Shown in pieces: positions 1 to 6,112 of a DNA stretch of 11,624 nucleotides. Below the pieces are notes generated by a model. It searched no databases and was not told the origin of the DNA. It saw only the letters and a list, made by a program, of their open reading frames with translations. The stretch is from positions 1 through 11,624 of the forward strand of contig WJLG01000047.1 in assembly GCA_014728685.1 (NCBI GenBank), read 5' to 3'. The translations under genes and the position numbers were made by a program. Source of the stretch: Candidatus Falkowiibacteriota bacterium (GTDB lineage: Bacteria > Patescibacteriota > Patescibacteriia > Patescibacteriales > WJLG01). How positions within the stretch are numbered: the first letter of the stretch is position 1; every line of letters begins with the position of its first letter.

Positions 1-209
1 AAGGCGATAAGGTCAAAGCTGTGATCGTGAGGACCAAAAAAGAGACCAGAAGAGATGATGGCAGTTATCTGCGTTTTGATGACAACGCTTGTGTTATTAT
101 TGATGATAAGAAAGAGCCTAGATGTACCAGAGTTTTCGGTCCGATCGGCAGAGAGATAAGAAGAAAAGGATTTTTCAAGATAGCCTCATTGGCTCCCGAA
201 GTTCTATAA
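1..209 (+). CDS. rplN: 50S ribosomal protein L14 (uL14), 3' part only
   Basis: The first complete codon is at position 3, and 68 codons are visible before the TAA, against a family length of about 122 residues; the first half lies outside the window. The visible part reads GDKVKAVIVRTKKE and later RVFGPIGREIRRKGFFKIASLAPEVL, the highly conserved C-terminal half of uL14. This protein sits on the 50S subunit at the interface with the small subunit, next to L19 and near the binding site of the silencing factor RsfS. The GTG at 21 lies inside the conserved region and is not the start. As first gene of the spc operon, rplN is normally preceded by rpsQ. It is followed by rplX after 50 bp. Confidence 0.95.
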   Translation, partial: GDKVKAVIVRTKKETRRDDGSYLRFDDNACVIIDDKKEPRCTRVFGPIGREIRRKGFFKIASLAPEVL

Positions 210-259
210 ATAAATCAGAAGATTGGCAATAAAGGCTGATCTGTGAATATAAATATCGT

Positions 260-592
260 ATGAAGATCAAGACAGGCGACAAAGTAAAAATATTAGCAGG
301 CAAAGACAAAGGCAAGACCGGAAAAGTCATGCAGGTTTTTGCTGATCGCAAAAAGGCCAGCGTTGAAGGGTTGAACCTTCTGATCAAGCATGTCAGGCCG
401 AGAAGAGAAGGAGAAAAGGGACAAAGGATCGAGTTCCCGGCTCCGATGGATATGTCTAATTTTATGCTGGTTTGTCCGAAATGCGGAAAAACGACCAGGG
501 TCGCTTATAAATATATCGAAGAAAAGAAAGGTGAAAAGACCAGACAAAGAAAAATCAGGTATTGTAAAAAATGCCAAGCAAATATTGACTAA
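260..592 (+). CDS. rplX: 50S ribosomal protein L24 (uL24), zinc-ribbon form
   Basis: At 110 residues this is close to the family norm. Residues 1-35 hold the KOW motif (MKIKTGDKVKILAGKDKGKTGKV), the SH3-like fold that initiates 50S assembly by binding the 5' domain of 23S rRNA. The C-terminal half carries CPKC (72-75) and CKKC (102-105), so the protein probably binds one zinc ion, as in the cysteine-containing version of bacterial L24. The ATG is chosen because the KOW motif begins right at it. The sequence before it (GAATATAAATATCGT) has no Shine-Dalgarno match. rplE starts 4 bp after the stop, so the two are likely co-translated. Confidence 0.95.
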   Translation: MKIKTGDKVKILAGKDKGKTGKVMQVFADRKKASVEGLNLLIKHVRPRREGEKGQRIEFPAPMDMSNFMLVCPKCGKTTRVAYKYIEEKKGEKTRQRKIRYCKKCQANID

Positions 593-596
593 AAAT

Positions 597-1148
597 ATGA
601 GATTAAAAGAATTATACAAAAAAGAAATATTACCAAAGATCAAAGAAGAGCTGGGTATTAAGAATGTATTGGCCGTGCCTCGCTTGTTAAAGGTGTCTAT
701 AAACGTAGGTTTTGGAAAACACACCAAAGATAAGGATTATGTCGATTCAGTTATCAATAATTTGACAGCTATCAGCGGACAAAAGCCGGCTCAAACAAAG
801 GCTAAAAAGGCTATTTCCGCTTTCAAGATAAGACAAGGAATGATCATTGGCGCCAAAGTCACTTTGCGCGGTGATAGAATGTATGATTTTGTTGAAAAGC
901 TGGTAAATATATATTTCCCTCGAGTTCGGGATTTCAGAGGTATTACCGACAAGACTATCGATAAGACGGGAAATATGAGTATCGGTTTTAAGGAAGTTTT
1001 GGCTTTCCCCGAGGTAGAGGAACAGAGCTTGGAGAATGTTCATGGTTTGGAAGTGAATATCGCCACCAGCGCCAAGGACAAGACCGAGGCTTTGGCTTTG
1101 TTCAGAGCTATGAATTTCCCATTTAAAAAAGAGGAAAATAAGAAATAA
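597..1148 (+). CDS. rplE: 50S ribosomal protein L5 (uL5)
   Basis: L5 binds 5S rRNA and forms the central protuberance of the 50S subunit, contacting P-site tRNA and S13. The 183 residues are close to the usual 179. Typical segments are NVLAVPRLLKVSINVGFG (23-40), the GQKPAQTKAKKAISAFKIRQGMIIGAKVTLRG stretch (61-92) and FPRVRDFRGI (107-116). The open frame extends upstream to 390, but that extension overlaps rplX in another frame and has no L5 similarity; family alignment places the start at the ATG at 597. The spacer before it is AT-only apart from one C and has no Shine-Dalgarno. It lies 4 bp after rplX and 11 bp before rpsN, the normal spc order. Confidence 0.95.
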   Translation: MRLKELYKKEILPKIKEELGIKNVLAVPRLLKVSINVGFGKHTKDKDYVDSVINNLTAISGQKPAQTKAKKAISAFKIRQGMIIGAKVTLRGDRMYDFVEKLVNIYFPRVRDFRGITDKTIDKTGNMSIGFKEVLAFPEVEEQSLENVHGLEVNIATSAKDKTEALALFRAMNFPFKKEENKK

Positions 1149-1159
1149 TATATTATCAT

Positions 1160-1345
1160 ATGGCTAGAAAAGCATTAATAGCAAAAGCAAAAAGAAAACC
1201 AAAATTTCCTACCAGAGTCATCAGGAGATGCTGGCGTTGCGGCAGGAATAAGGGTTATATTAGAGATTTCGATCTTTGCCGTATTTGCTTTAGAGAATTG
1301 GCTGATAAGGGAGAGCTGCCGGGAGTAAAGAAATCATCTTGGTAA
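1160..1345 (+). CDS. rpsN: 30S ribosomal protein S14, zinc-binding type Z (uS14)
   Basis: The 61-residue length and two CxxC pairs (C24/C27 and C40/C43, in CWRCGRNKGYIRDFDLCRIC) identify the short zinc-containing S14, also called rpsZ, as opposed to the roughly 100-residue zinc-free type. S14 binds the 3' major domain of 16S rRNA in the 30S head, beside S3 and S10, and is a late assembly protein. The C-terminal GELPGVKKSSW is the usual ending. It follows rplE by 11 bp and precedes rpsH by 33 bp, the canonical position. The start is preceded by TATTATCAT and no purine-rich ribosome-binding site. Confidence 0.96.
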   Translation: MARKALIAKAKRKPKFPTRVIRRCWRCGRNKGYIRDFDLCRICFRELADKGELPGVKKSSW

Positions 1346-1378
1346 TTAAATTTATAAATTTTTTATTGATATAAATAT

Positions 1379-1783
1379 ATGACAGACCCAATTTCAGACA
1401 TGCTAACAAGAATAAGAAATGCGTCCGCTGTGAGAAAATCAGAGATAGTTTTGCCAATGAGCAAGATAAAATATCAGATCGGCAAAATATTGGAAAAAGA
1501 GAATTGGATCGCCAAGTGCGAAGAGGTCAAAAGCGGCGATGATGCAGGCAAGAAGAAGGAATTCAAATTGGTTTTGAAATACAGAAAAAGCGGTAAGCCG
1601 GCTATTTCCAGCTTGAAGAGGATCAGTACCCCGGGAAGAAGAGTTTATGTCGGCAAGGATGAATTACCCAGAGTACTGAATGGTTTTGGCATGGCTATCA
1701 TCTCCACTTCCAAGGGATTGATGACCAATAAAGAATCCAGAAAAGAGAGCATGGGCGGAGAAGTCATTTGCGAAATATATTAA
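1379..1783 (+). CDS. rpsH: 30S ribosomal protein S8 (uS8)
   Basis: S8 binds the central domain (helix 21) of 16S rRNA and in many bacteria represses translation of its own operon by binding a mimic of that helix. The 134 residues match the family. The N-terminal TDPISDMLTRIRNA and the C-terminal TPGRRVYVGKDELPRVLNGFGMAIISTSKGLMT plus GGEVICEIY are diagnostic. A lysine-rich insert around residues 50-60 (KSGDDAGKKKEF) links the two domains. The ATG follows GATATAAATAT, with no Shine-Dalgarno. The spacer to rplF is 60 bp, where most neighbours have gaps of 4-33 bp. I could not identify an S8-binding autoregulatory site by eye. Confidence 0.95.
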   Translation: MTDPISDMLTRIRNASAVRKSEIVLPMSKIKYQIGKILEKENWIAKCEEVKSGDDAGKKKEFKLVLKYRKSGKPAISSLKRISTPGRRVYVGKDELPRVLNGFGMAIISTSKGLMTNKESRKESMGGEVICEIY

Positions 1784-1843
1784 TTAAAATTATTATTTGC
1801 GAGATTCGCATAATTGGCGAATTGCACGAATATTGAATATTAT
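1784..1843 (+). other. rpsH-rplF intergenic spacer with small inverted repeats
   Basis: This 60-bp AT-rich spacer holds a short hairpin at 1798-1810 (TGCGA, loop GAT, TCGCA) and a perfect AATATT-G-AATATT inverted repeat just before the rplF start. There is no T-run after the hairpin, so it does not look like a terminator. It could be an mRNA processing or regulatory structure. It could equally be nothing, since short inverted repeats are common in AT-rich spacers. No coding potential is visible. Confidence 0.3.
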
Positions 1844-2389
1844 ATGTCCAGATTAGGAAAACTACCAATAGAATTAAAAGCAGGAACCGAGGCCAGGATC
1901 GACGGTAATCTTATAATTGTCAAAGGCCCTAAGGGCGAGTTGAAACAAGAGATCAAAGATTTGGTAGATGTTAAGGTCGAAAGCGATAAGATCATTGTTG
2001 ATATCAAAGATAAGGATGATCAAGAGCAGAAATCTTTTTGGGGTTTATATAGAAGCTTGATAAACAATATGGTCAAAGGCGTTGAAGAGGGTTTTGAGAA
2101 GAAGCTGGAAGTCAACGGTGTTGGCTACAGGGTTCAAGCGCAAGGCAATAAACTTGTTTTGAATGTTGGATTTTCACATCCGGTTGAATTCGATCTGCCG
2201 GAAGGAGTGAGTGCTACTGTAGAAGGAAATATCATTACCATTTCCGGCTTTGATAAACAGATGGTCGGAGAAGTGGCTGCCAGAATAAGAAAAGTAAGAA
2301 AGCCGGAACCTTATAAAGGTAAAGGCATCAAGTATGTTGATGAGATCATTCGCAGAAAAGAAGGAAAATCAGCTGCTAAAGGCGAATAA
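1844..2389 (+). CDS. rplF: 50S ribosomal protein L6 (uL6)
   Basis: L6 lies near the factor-binding site of the 50S subunit, close to the sarcin-ricin loop and L7/L12. The start is the ATG at 1844, giving MSRLGKLPIELKAG and 181 residues (family about 177). An in-frame TTG 30 bp upstream would add MANCTNIEYY, which no L6 carries. Two repeated L6 domains are visible: residues 10-80 and about 85-165, with VNGVGYRVQAQGNKLVLNVGFSHPVEF in the second. The signature PEPYKGKGIKYVDEIIRRKEGK near the C-terminus is nearly invariant. rplR follows after 19 bp. Confidence 0.95.
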   Translation: MSRLGKLPIELKAGTEARIDGNLIIVKGPKGELKQEIKDLVDVKVESDKIIVDIKDKDDQEQKSFWGLYRSLINNMVKGVEEGFEKKLEVNGVGYRVQAQGNKLVLNVGFSHPVEFDLPEGVSATVEGNIITISGFDKQMVGEVAARIRKVRKPEPYKGKGIKYVDEIIRRKEGKSAAKGE

Positions 2390-2408
2390 GATATATAGAT
2401 CATAATAT

Positions 2409-2756
2409 ATGAAAAAAGATAAATTGGTAAAAAAAGAAACAAGACAAAGGCGAGTTAGAGCCAAGATCCACGGTACTAAAGATGCTCCGAGATTGAGTGT
2501 TTTTAGGTCGAACCAGTCCACCTATCTTCAATTAATAGATGATGATAAGGGGAATACTTTGGTGAGCGTTAATGCCAAAGAAATAAAGAAATCCGGCAAG
2601 AAAACCGAACAGGCTTTTGAATTGGGTAAGAAATTAGCTGCCAAAGCTTTGGAAAAAGGTATCAAGAAAGCAGTCTTTGATAGAAGCGGACACAGATATC
2701 ACGGGAGAGTTAAGATGGTGGCTGAAGGAGCGCGGGAAGGCGGATTAAAATTCTAA
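2409..2756 (+). CDS. rplR: 50S ribosomal protein L18 (uL18)
   Basis: L18 binds 5S rRNA and, with L5, anchors it in the central protuberance. At 115 residues it has the family length. Conserved features are the basic N-terminus (RQRRVRAKIHGTKDAPRLSVFRSN, from about residue 12), the QLIDDDKGNTLVS core, and the C-terminal FDRSGHRYHGRVKMVAEGAREGGLKF. The start follows CATAATAT with no Shine-Dalgarno. It sits between rplF and rpsE as in other spc operons, but an unusual 80-bp gap separates it from rpsE. Confidence 0.95.
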   Translation: MKKDKLVKKETRQRRVRAKIHGTKDAPRLSVFRSNQSTYLQLIDDDKGNTLVSVNAKEIKKSGKKTEQAFELGKKLAAKALEKGIKKAVFDRSGHRYHGRVKMVAEGAREGGLKF

Positions 2757-2836
2757 CTGATCAAACGAATAAGTCTTAAAGAAAGAGTAATTCGCACGAT
2801 AAACATTATTCCTAAGATAAGTGCGTATAATCAAAT
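2757..2836 (+). promoter_or_regulatory. rplR-rpsE spacer with a TATAAT box next to the rpsE start
   Basis: At 80 bp this is the longest spacer inside the ribosomal block. A consensus -10 hexamer TATAAT lies at 2826-2831, only 5 bp before the rpsE ATG at 2837. I find no convincing -35 element 16-18 bp upstream. If it is a real promoter, transcription would begin at or very near the ATG and give a leaderless rpsE mRNA. A 5-bp inverted repeat (CGCAC at 2793-2797 and GTGCG at 2821-2825) brackets the segment. A chance TATAAT in AT-rich DNA is a serious alternative. Confidence 0.3.
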
Positions 2837-3508
2837 ATGACCGAAGAAAAAAAACAATTGAATAAAGAGGGAAAAACGGAAAACAAGAATATTCCTCAGA
2901 AAAACGATCCGACCAAGAAAGACAGAAAGAGGAATTTCAGAAGAGATAAGCGTTTTTCAGAAAAGAGGGATGAATTCGATCAGAGAATATTGGATATTGC
3001 CAGAGTTACCAGGGTTATGGCCGGAGGTAAAAGAATGCGTTTTCGAGCTTGCGTAGCTGTTGGAGATAAGAAAGGCAAGATCGGCGTCGGCGTCGGCAAA
3101 GGAGCGGACGTTACCATAGCCGTTAACAAAGCGGTCAACAGGGCAAAGAAAGACCTGGTTGATGTGCCTTTGATAAAAGATACGATCCCTCATGAGATCT
3201 TCAATAAATTCAGCGCTGCCAAGATAGTTTTCAAGCCAGCGAAGAGCGGACGAGGCGTTATTGCCGGAGGCGTGGTGCGTGTTATTTTGGAATTGGCCGG
3301 TATAAAGAATATTACCAGCAAGATATTGGGAACGAACAATAAATTGAGCAATGCCAAATGTACTTTGGATGCTTTGAGAAAGTTGAAAAAGGTAGAGGTC
3401 AGAAAGGCCGATAAAAAAGACATTAAACCCGCCAAGGCCAAAGAAGCTTCCAAAAATGAAGAGAAAAAAGAAGATAAAACCAATAAAGACAAAAAGAAAG
3501 GCAGCTAA
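2837..3508 (+). CDS. rpsE: 30S ribosomal protein S5 (uS5) with charged N- and C-terminal extensions
   Basis: S5 contacts helices of the 30S body and head near the mRNA entry channel and helps maintain decoding accuracy. The conserved core covers about residues 47-187. It holds the N-terminal RNA-binding domain (RVTRVMAGGKRMRFRACVAVGDKKGKIGVGVGKG) and the C-terminal domain (GRGVIAGGVVRVILELAGIKNI, LGTNNKLSNAKCTLDAL). At 223 residues the protein is much longer than the roughly 165 of E. coli. The extra length is a Lys/Glu/Asn-rich N-terminal tail of about 46 residues and a Lys-rich C-terminal tail of about 35, both low in complexity and probably disordered. The next gene is rplO after 39 bp, with rpmD absent. 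Confidence 0.94.
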   Translation: MTEEKKQLNKEGKTENKNIPQKNDPTKKDRKRNFRRDKRFSEKRDEFDQRILDIARVTRVMAGGKRMRFRACVAVGDKKGKIGVGVGKGADVTIAVNKAVNRAKKDLVDVPLIKDTIPHEIFNKFSAAKIVFKPAKSGRGVIAGGVVRVILELAGIKNITSKILGTNNKLSNAKCTLDALRKLKKVEVRKADKKDIKPAKAKEASKNEEKKEDKTNKDKKKGS

Positions 3509-3547
3509 TTTTGCGAATAACGATAGTTATCTGATAAAATAAAATAT

Positions 3548-3958
3548 ATGACTTTATCATTGAATAATATCAAAACCAATAAAACCAAGAGAAGAAGAGT
3601 CGGTCGCGGCAATTCTTCAGGCAGCGGCAACTATAGCGGCAAGGGTATGAAAGGCCAGAAGTGCAGATCCGGCGTATCCGGCCTAAAGCGTCTTGGTATG
3701 AGGCAAATGCTTTTAGCAACTCCGAAAGTCAGAGGCTTCAAATCAGCCAGACCTAAGAATCAAGTTGTTAAAGTAGAATCTATCAATAAGAATTTCAAAA
3801 ATGGAGAAAAAGTCGACCCTAAGACTTTGGCTAAAAAAGGTTTAGTAGACAAGACCGACTCTCCAATAAAGATCTTGGGCAAAGAAGAACTCAAGGTAAA
3901 AGTCGAGTTCGAAAACGTCAAGCTTTCCAAAAGCGTTATCGGACAAATTAAAAAATAG
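3548..3958 (+). CDS. rplO: 50S ribosomal protein L15 (uL15)
   Basis: L15 threads its extended N-terminus into 23S rRNA and is a mid-to-late 50S assembly protein. The 136 residues are slightly shorter than the usual 144-150. The N-terminus carries the typical basic Gly-rich tail (KRRRVGRGNSSGSGNYSGKGMKGQKCRSG, about residues 15-42). The C-terminal globular part includes KILGKEELKVKVEFENVKLSKS. It stops with TAG, the only amber stop in the window. The start follows GATAAAATAAAATAT with no Shine-Dalgarno. It lies 39 bp after rpsE and 11 bp before secY. Confidence 0.94.
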   Translation: MTLSLNNIKTNKTKRRRVGRGNSSGSGNYSGKGMKGQKCRSGVSGLKRLGMRQMLLATPKVRGFKSARPKNQVVKVESINKNFKNGEKVDPKTLAKKGLVDKTDSPIKILGKEELKVKVEFENVKLSKSVIGQIKK

Positions 3959-3969
3959 AATTTATTTTT

Positions 3970-5241
3970 ATGATATCCAAAATATCCCAAATTTGGCGAG
4001 CTCGCGATTTGAGGAAAAATATCATTTTCGTATTGTTGATGCTGGCTATTTTTCGATTCGCAGCCCACATACCTATTCCGAATGTTAATGTGGACGCCTT
4101 GAGGGATCTTTTTTCATCCAGCCAGATATTAGGACTTTTGAATATATTTTCCGGAGGCGGAATGCAGAATTTTTCCATAGTGATGATGGGTATTGCTCCC
4201 TATATCACCGCTTCCATCATATTCCAACTTTTGGCCATGGTCATACCGGCCTTGGAAGAGATGCAAAAAGAAGAAGCCGGAAGGCAGAAGATAAATATGT
4301 GGACTCGCTGGGCAACCGTTCCTTTGGCTGCTTTGCAATCCATCTCCATGATCACTTTGCTTAGGAGATCGTCTTATGAGATACTTGGAGATGTATCGTC
4401 TTTTGATCTTTTTAGTATGGTCGTCGTGATCACTGCCGGTACTGTATTTCTAATGTGGCTGGGCGAACTTATCAGTGAGAAGAATATCGGTAATGGAATT
4501 TCCTTGCTTATCTTCGCCGGTATAGTTTCCAGCTTGCCGCAAGCCATACAGCAAACGGTTGTCACTTATGATTCCAGTAAGCTTTTCACGATCATCAGTT
4601 TTATAGCTATATCTATAATAACCATAATCGGTGTTGTCTTCATCAATGAAGGACAGCGAAAGATCCCGATACAGCACGCCAGGCAGATCAGGGGTAATCG
4701 ATCTTATGGAGGCACAGCCACTCATCTTCCTTTGCGAGTGAATATGGCCGGCGTAATACCGATCATTTTCGCTATCGCCCTGGTGACATTCCCGGCAACC
4801 ATCGCTCAATTCTTCAGAAATGCCAGAACCGAATGGATCGCTTCTTTTTCAGAATGGGTGATAGAGATATTGAACAACCAACTTATTTACGGATTGTCAT
4901 ATTTTGCTTTGGTCTTTGCTTTTACTTATTTCTATACCGAGGTGATATTCCATCCGGATAGGATAGCCGAGAATCTTCAGCGCCAAGGAGCTTTTATTCC
5001 CGGCATAAGACCGGGATCCAACACCAGGGATTATTTGGCTTATACAGTGCATAGGATAGTCTTTGTTGGAGCTTTATTTCTGGCTGTGATCGCGATTTTG
5101 CCTCTGATAATGAGATATTTTACCGGTACTCAATCATTGGCTATCGGCGGAACGTCTTTATTGATCGTGGTTTCCGTGGTCATAGAGACCGTCAAGCAGA
5201 TAGAATCGCAACTGACCATGAGAGAATACGAATCAAAATAA
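3970..5241 (+). CDS. secY: Preprotein translocase subunit SecY
   Basis: SecY is the channel subunit of SecYEG, which moves unfolded preproteins across the inner membrane with SecA or inserts membrane proteins co-translationally. The 423 residues are typical. About ten hydrophobic helices can be placed, near residues 18-34, 72-93, 115-133, 148-166, 175-192, 207-225, 257-280, 305-326, 362-382 and 388-406. The FSGGGMQNFSIVMMGIAPYITASI stretch (60-83) is the plug/TM2 region. GELISEKNIGNGISLLIFAGI (165-185) and the cytosolic loop INEGQRKIPIQHARQIRG (225-242) are family signatures. The C-terminal IESQLTMREY is also typical. It is the last gene of the spc unit, followed by a terminator 16 bp after the stop. 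Confidence 0.97.
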   Translation: MISKISQIWRARDLRKNIIFVLLMLAIFRFAAHIPIPNVNVDALRDLFSSSQILGLLNIFSGGGMQNFSIVMMGIAPYITASIIFQLLAMVIPALEEMQKEEAGRQKINMWTRWATVPLAALQSISMITLLRRSSYEILGDVSSFDLFSMVVVITAGTVFLMWLGELISEKNIGNGISLLIFAGIVSSLPQAIQQTVVTYDSSKLFTIISFIAISIITIIGVVFINEGQRKIPIQHARQIRGNRSYGGTATHLPLRVNMAGVIPIIFAIALVTFPATIAQFFRNARTEWIASFSEWVIEILNNQLIYGLSYFALVFAFTYFYTEVIFHPDRIAENLQRQGAFIPGIRPGSNTRDYLAYTVHRIVFVGALFLAVIAILPLIMRYFTGTQSLAIGGTSLLIVVSVVIETVKQIESQLTMREYESK

Positions 5242-5257
5242 GCTAAACTTCACATAT

Positions 5258-5282
5258 AAAAGCCCTTTTAAGGGCTTTTTTT
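5258..5282 (+). terminator. Rho-independent terminator after secY
   Basis: A GC-core hairpin (AAGCCCT, loop TTTA, AGGGCTT; extended by further A-T pairs) runs directly into seven T residues at 5276-5282. It lies 16 bp after the secY stop, so it should end the spc transcript. The A-tract before the stem makes it partly symmetrical, but no minus-strand genes are nearby. Confidence 0.88.
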
Positions 5283-5298
5283 ATACCTAAAAGTGTAT

Positions 5299-5321
5299 TA
5301 TAATATAAGTATACTTATAAT
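5299..5321 (+). promoter_or_regulatory. Probable promoter with a 16-bp palindromic operator-like site
   Basis: Two perfect TATAAT hexamers lie at 5299-5304 and 5316-5321. Between and partly over them is a perfect 16-bp palindrome, TATAAGTATACTTATA, at 5304-5319. The position fits a new promoter: just after the secY terminator and before a run of co-oriented genes with no other plausible start point. No clear TTGACA-like -35 element is visible; upstream sequence at the right distance is the terminator T-run or AGTGTA-like. The palindrome could be an operator for a dimeric regulator overlapping the -10 region. The AT-rich composition raises the chance of such matches. Confidence 0.45.
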
Positions 5322-5674
5322 TGCATAAATATCACAAGAAGGTCCGATCTTCGGATCTATTTGGTATTTATAAAGATGATATGGGACTTTTTAATTTACC
5401 TAAGGCTGGTCATAAATTCAGCATCAAAAGCGGTTTGGGGAATTTCAGTGAGAAATTGAAAAGTATAACTAGATATGGGGAGCTGAAGAATCTGAAGAAT
5501 AATATTCCCGCCATCACCAAAGCTTTTAAGAGTTATGAGAAATACATCAAAAGAGGCGGGCTTTCCTTTCGGCAAAGATATTGTCTTTGGCGAAAGATCA
5601 AGAAAATGGACAAAAATTTGAACAAGGAAGATGAAAGAGAGATCAAAAAGATAATTGATCAATATAAAAGATAA
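5321..5674 (+). CDS. Uncharacterised basic protein, 117 aa
   Basis: I do not recognise a family. The open frame begins at TTG 5321 immediately after an in-frame TAA, giving 117 residues; the first ATG is at 5381 and would give 97 residues. The TTG overlaps the second TATAAT hexamer, so which start is used depends on which -10 box is active. The protein is strongly basic, has no signal peptide or membrane helix, and has two cationic helical stretches (about 42-76 and 79-117). The tail RQRYCLWRKIKKMDKNLNKEDEREIKKIIDQYKR looks like paired amphipathic helices. A nucleic-acid or ribosome-binding role is only a guess. It is first in the second transcription unit, 3 bp before the next gene, and its codon use resembles its neighbours. 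Confidence 0.65.
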   Translation: MHKYHKKVRSSDLFGIYKDDMGLFNLPKAGHKFSIKSGLGNFSEKLKSITRYGELKNLKNNIPAITKAFKSYEKYIKRGGLSFRQRYCLWRKIKKMDKNLNKEDEREIKKIIDQYKR

Positions 5675-5677
5675 ATT

Positions 5678-6103
5678 ATGACAGACAAGCATTCCAACTC
5701 AAAAGCAGAAAAAAAACCTTTGAGCAGAATGGAGATGCGCAAGCTTAAAAAAGAGGAAGAGATGAAAAAGAAGAGGAATGTATATGACTCAAGGCGTTCA
5801 TCCGAGGAGACTGGAGGATTTTCTTCTTATGGGGCTACGGCCTATGAAGAAAGTACTGGCAAATTTGCCGGCGGAGATGTACGGACAAGAACCAGGGTTT
5901 CCATGATCGGACGCCCCCAAGCCGAAGCTACATCCAAGAAAGGGCCTGGTAGACCCGGCTTTGCCATGGGAATGTCAAACAAAAACAAAAACCCTTTTGC
6001 CAAAAGCCAAAAAGCCGGCAAGAGTGTAAGCAATAATACTGTCTCGCAAACCGGTAAAACTTCTCCTCCGGGAGCCGGGGGCGGACGCCCATTGGGATTT
6101 TGA
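5678..6103 (+). CDS. Uncharacterised low-complexity basic protein, 141 aa
   Basis: No recognised family. Residues 14-35 (PLSRMEMRKLKKEEEMKKKRN) should form a charged helix. Residues 36-141 are rich in Gly, Ser, Lys, Pro and Asn with few hydrophobics, so probably disordered. The tripeptide GRP occurs three times (78-80, 91-93, 136-138), twice next to extra Gly/Pro (GPGRPGF, GGGRPLGF). GRP is the core of AT-hook DNA-binding motifs, but the flanking Lys/Arg of a true AT-hook are weak here. No signal peptide or membrane segment is seen. It starts 3 bp after the preceding orphan and ends with TGA 9 bp before the exchanger gene, which supports translation as part of the operon. Fast evolution is expected for such a sequence. 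Confidence 0.6.
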   Translation: MTDKHSNSKAEKKPLSRMEMRKLKKEEEMKKKRNVYDSRRSSEETGGFSSYGATAYEESTGKFAGGDVRTRTRVSMIGRPQAEATSKKGPGRPGFAMGMSNKNKNPFAKSQKAGKSVSNNTVSQTGKTSPPGAGGGRPLGF

Positions 6104-6112
6104 TCGAAAATT

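Noticed and set aside
390..596. In-frame upstream extension of rplE by 69 codons
   Set aside because: It overlaps rplX in another frame, has no L5 similarity, and the family start fits the ATG at 597.
1798..1810. Hairpin TGCGA-GAT-TCGCA as a terminator
   Set aside because: The stem is only 5 bp and no T-run follows; the co-oriented operon continues.
1814..1843. TTG start adding ten residues to L6
   Set aside because: MANCTNIEYY is not part of any L6 N-terminus I know, and MSRLGKLPI at 1844 is the standard start.
1804..3518. Heptamer ATTCGCA (either strand) in the three long spacers of the ribosomal block (1804-1810, 2790-2796, 3512-3518)
   Set aside because: The same heptamer also occurs inside rplF and secY, so its presence in the spacers is not distinctive without a genome-wide count.
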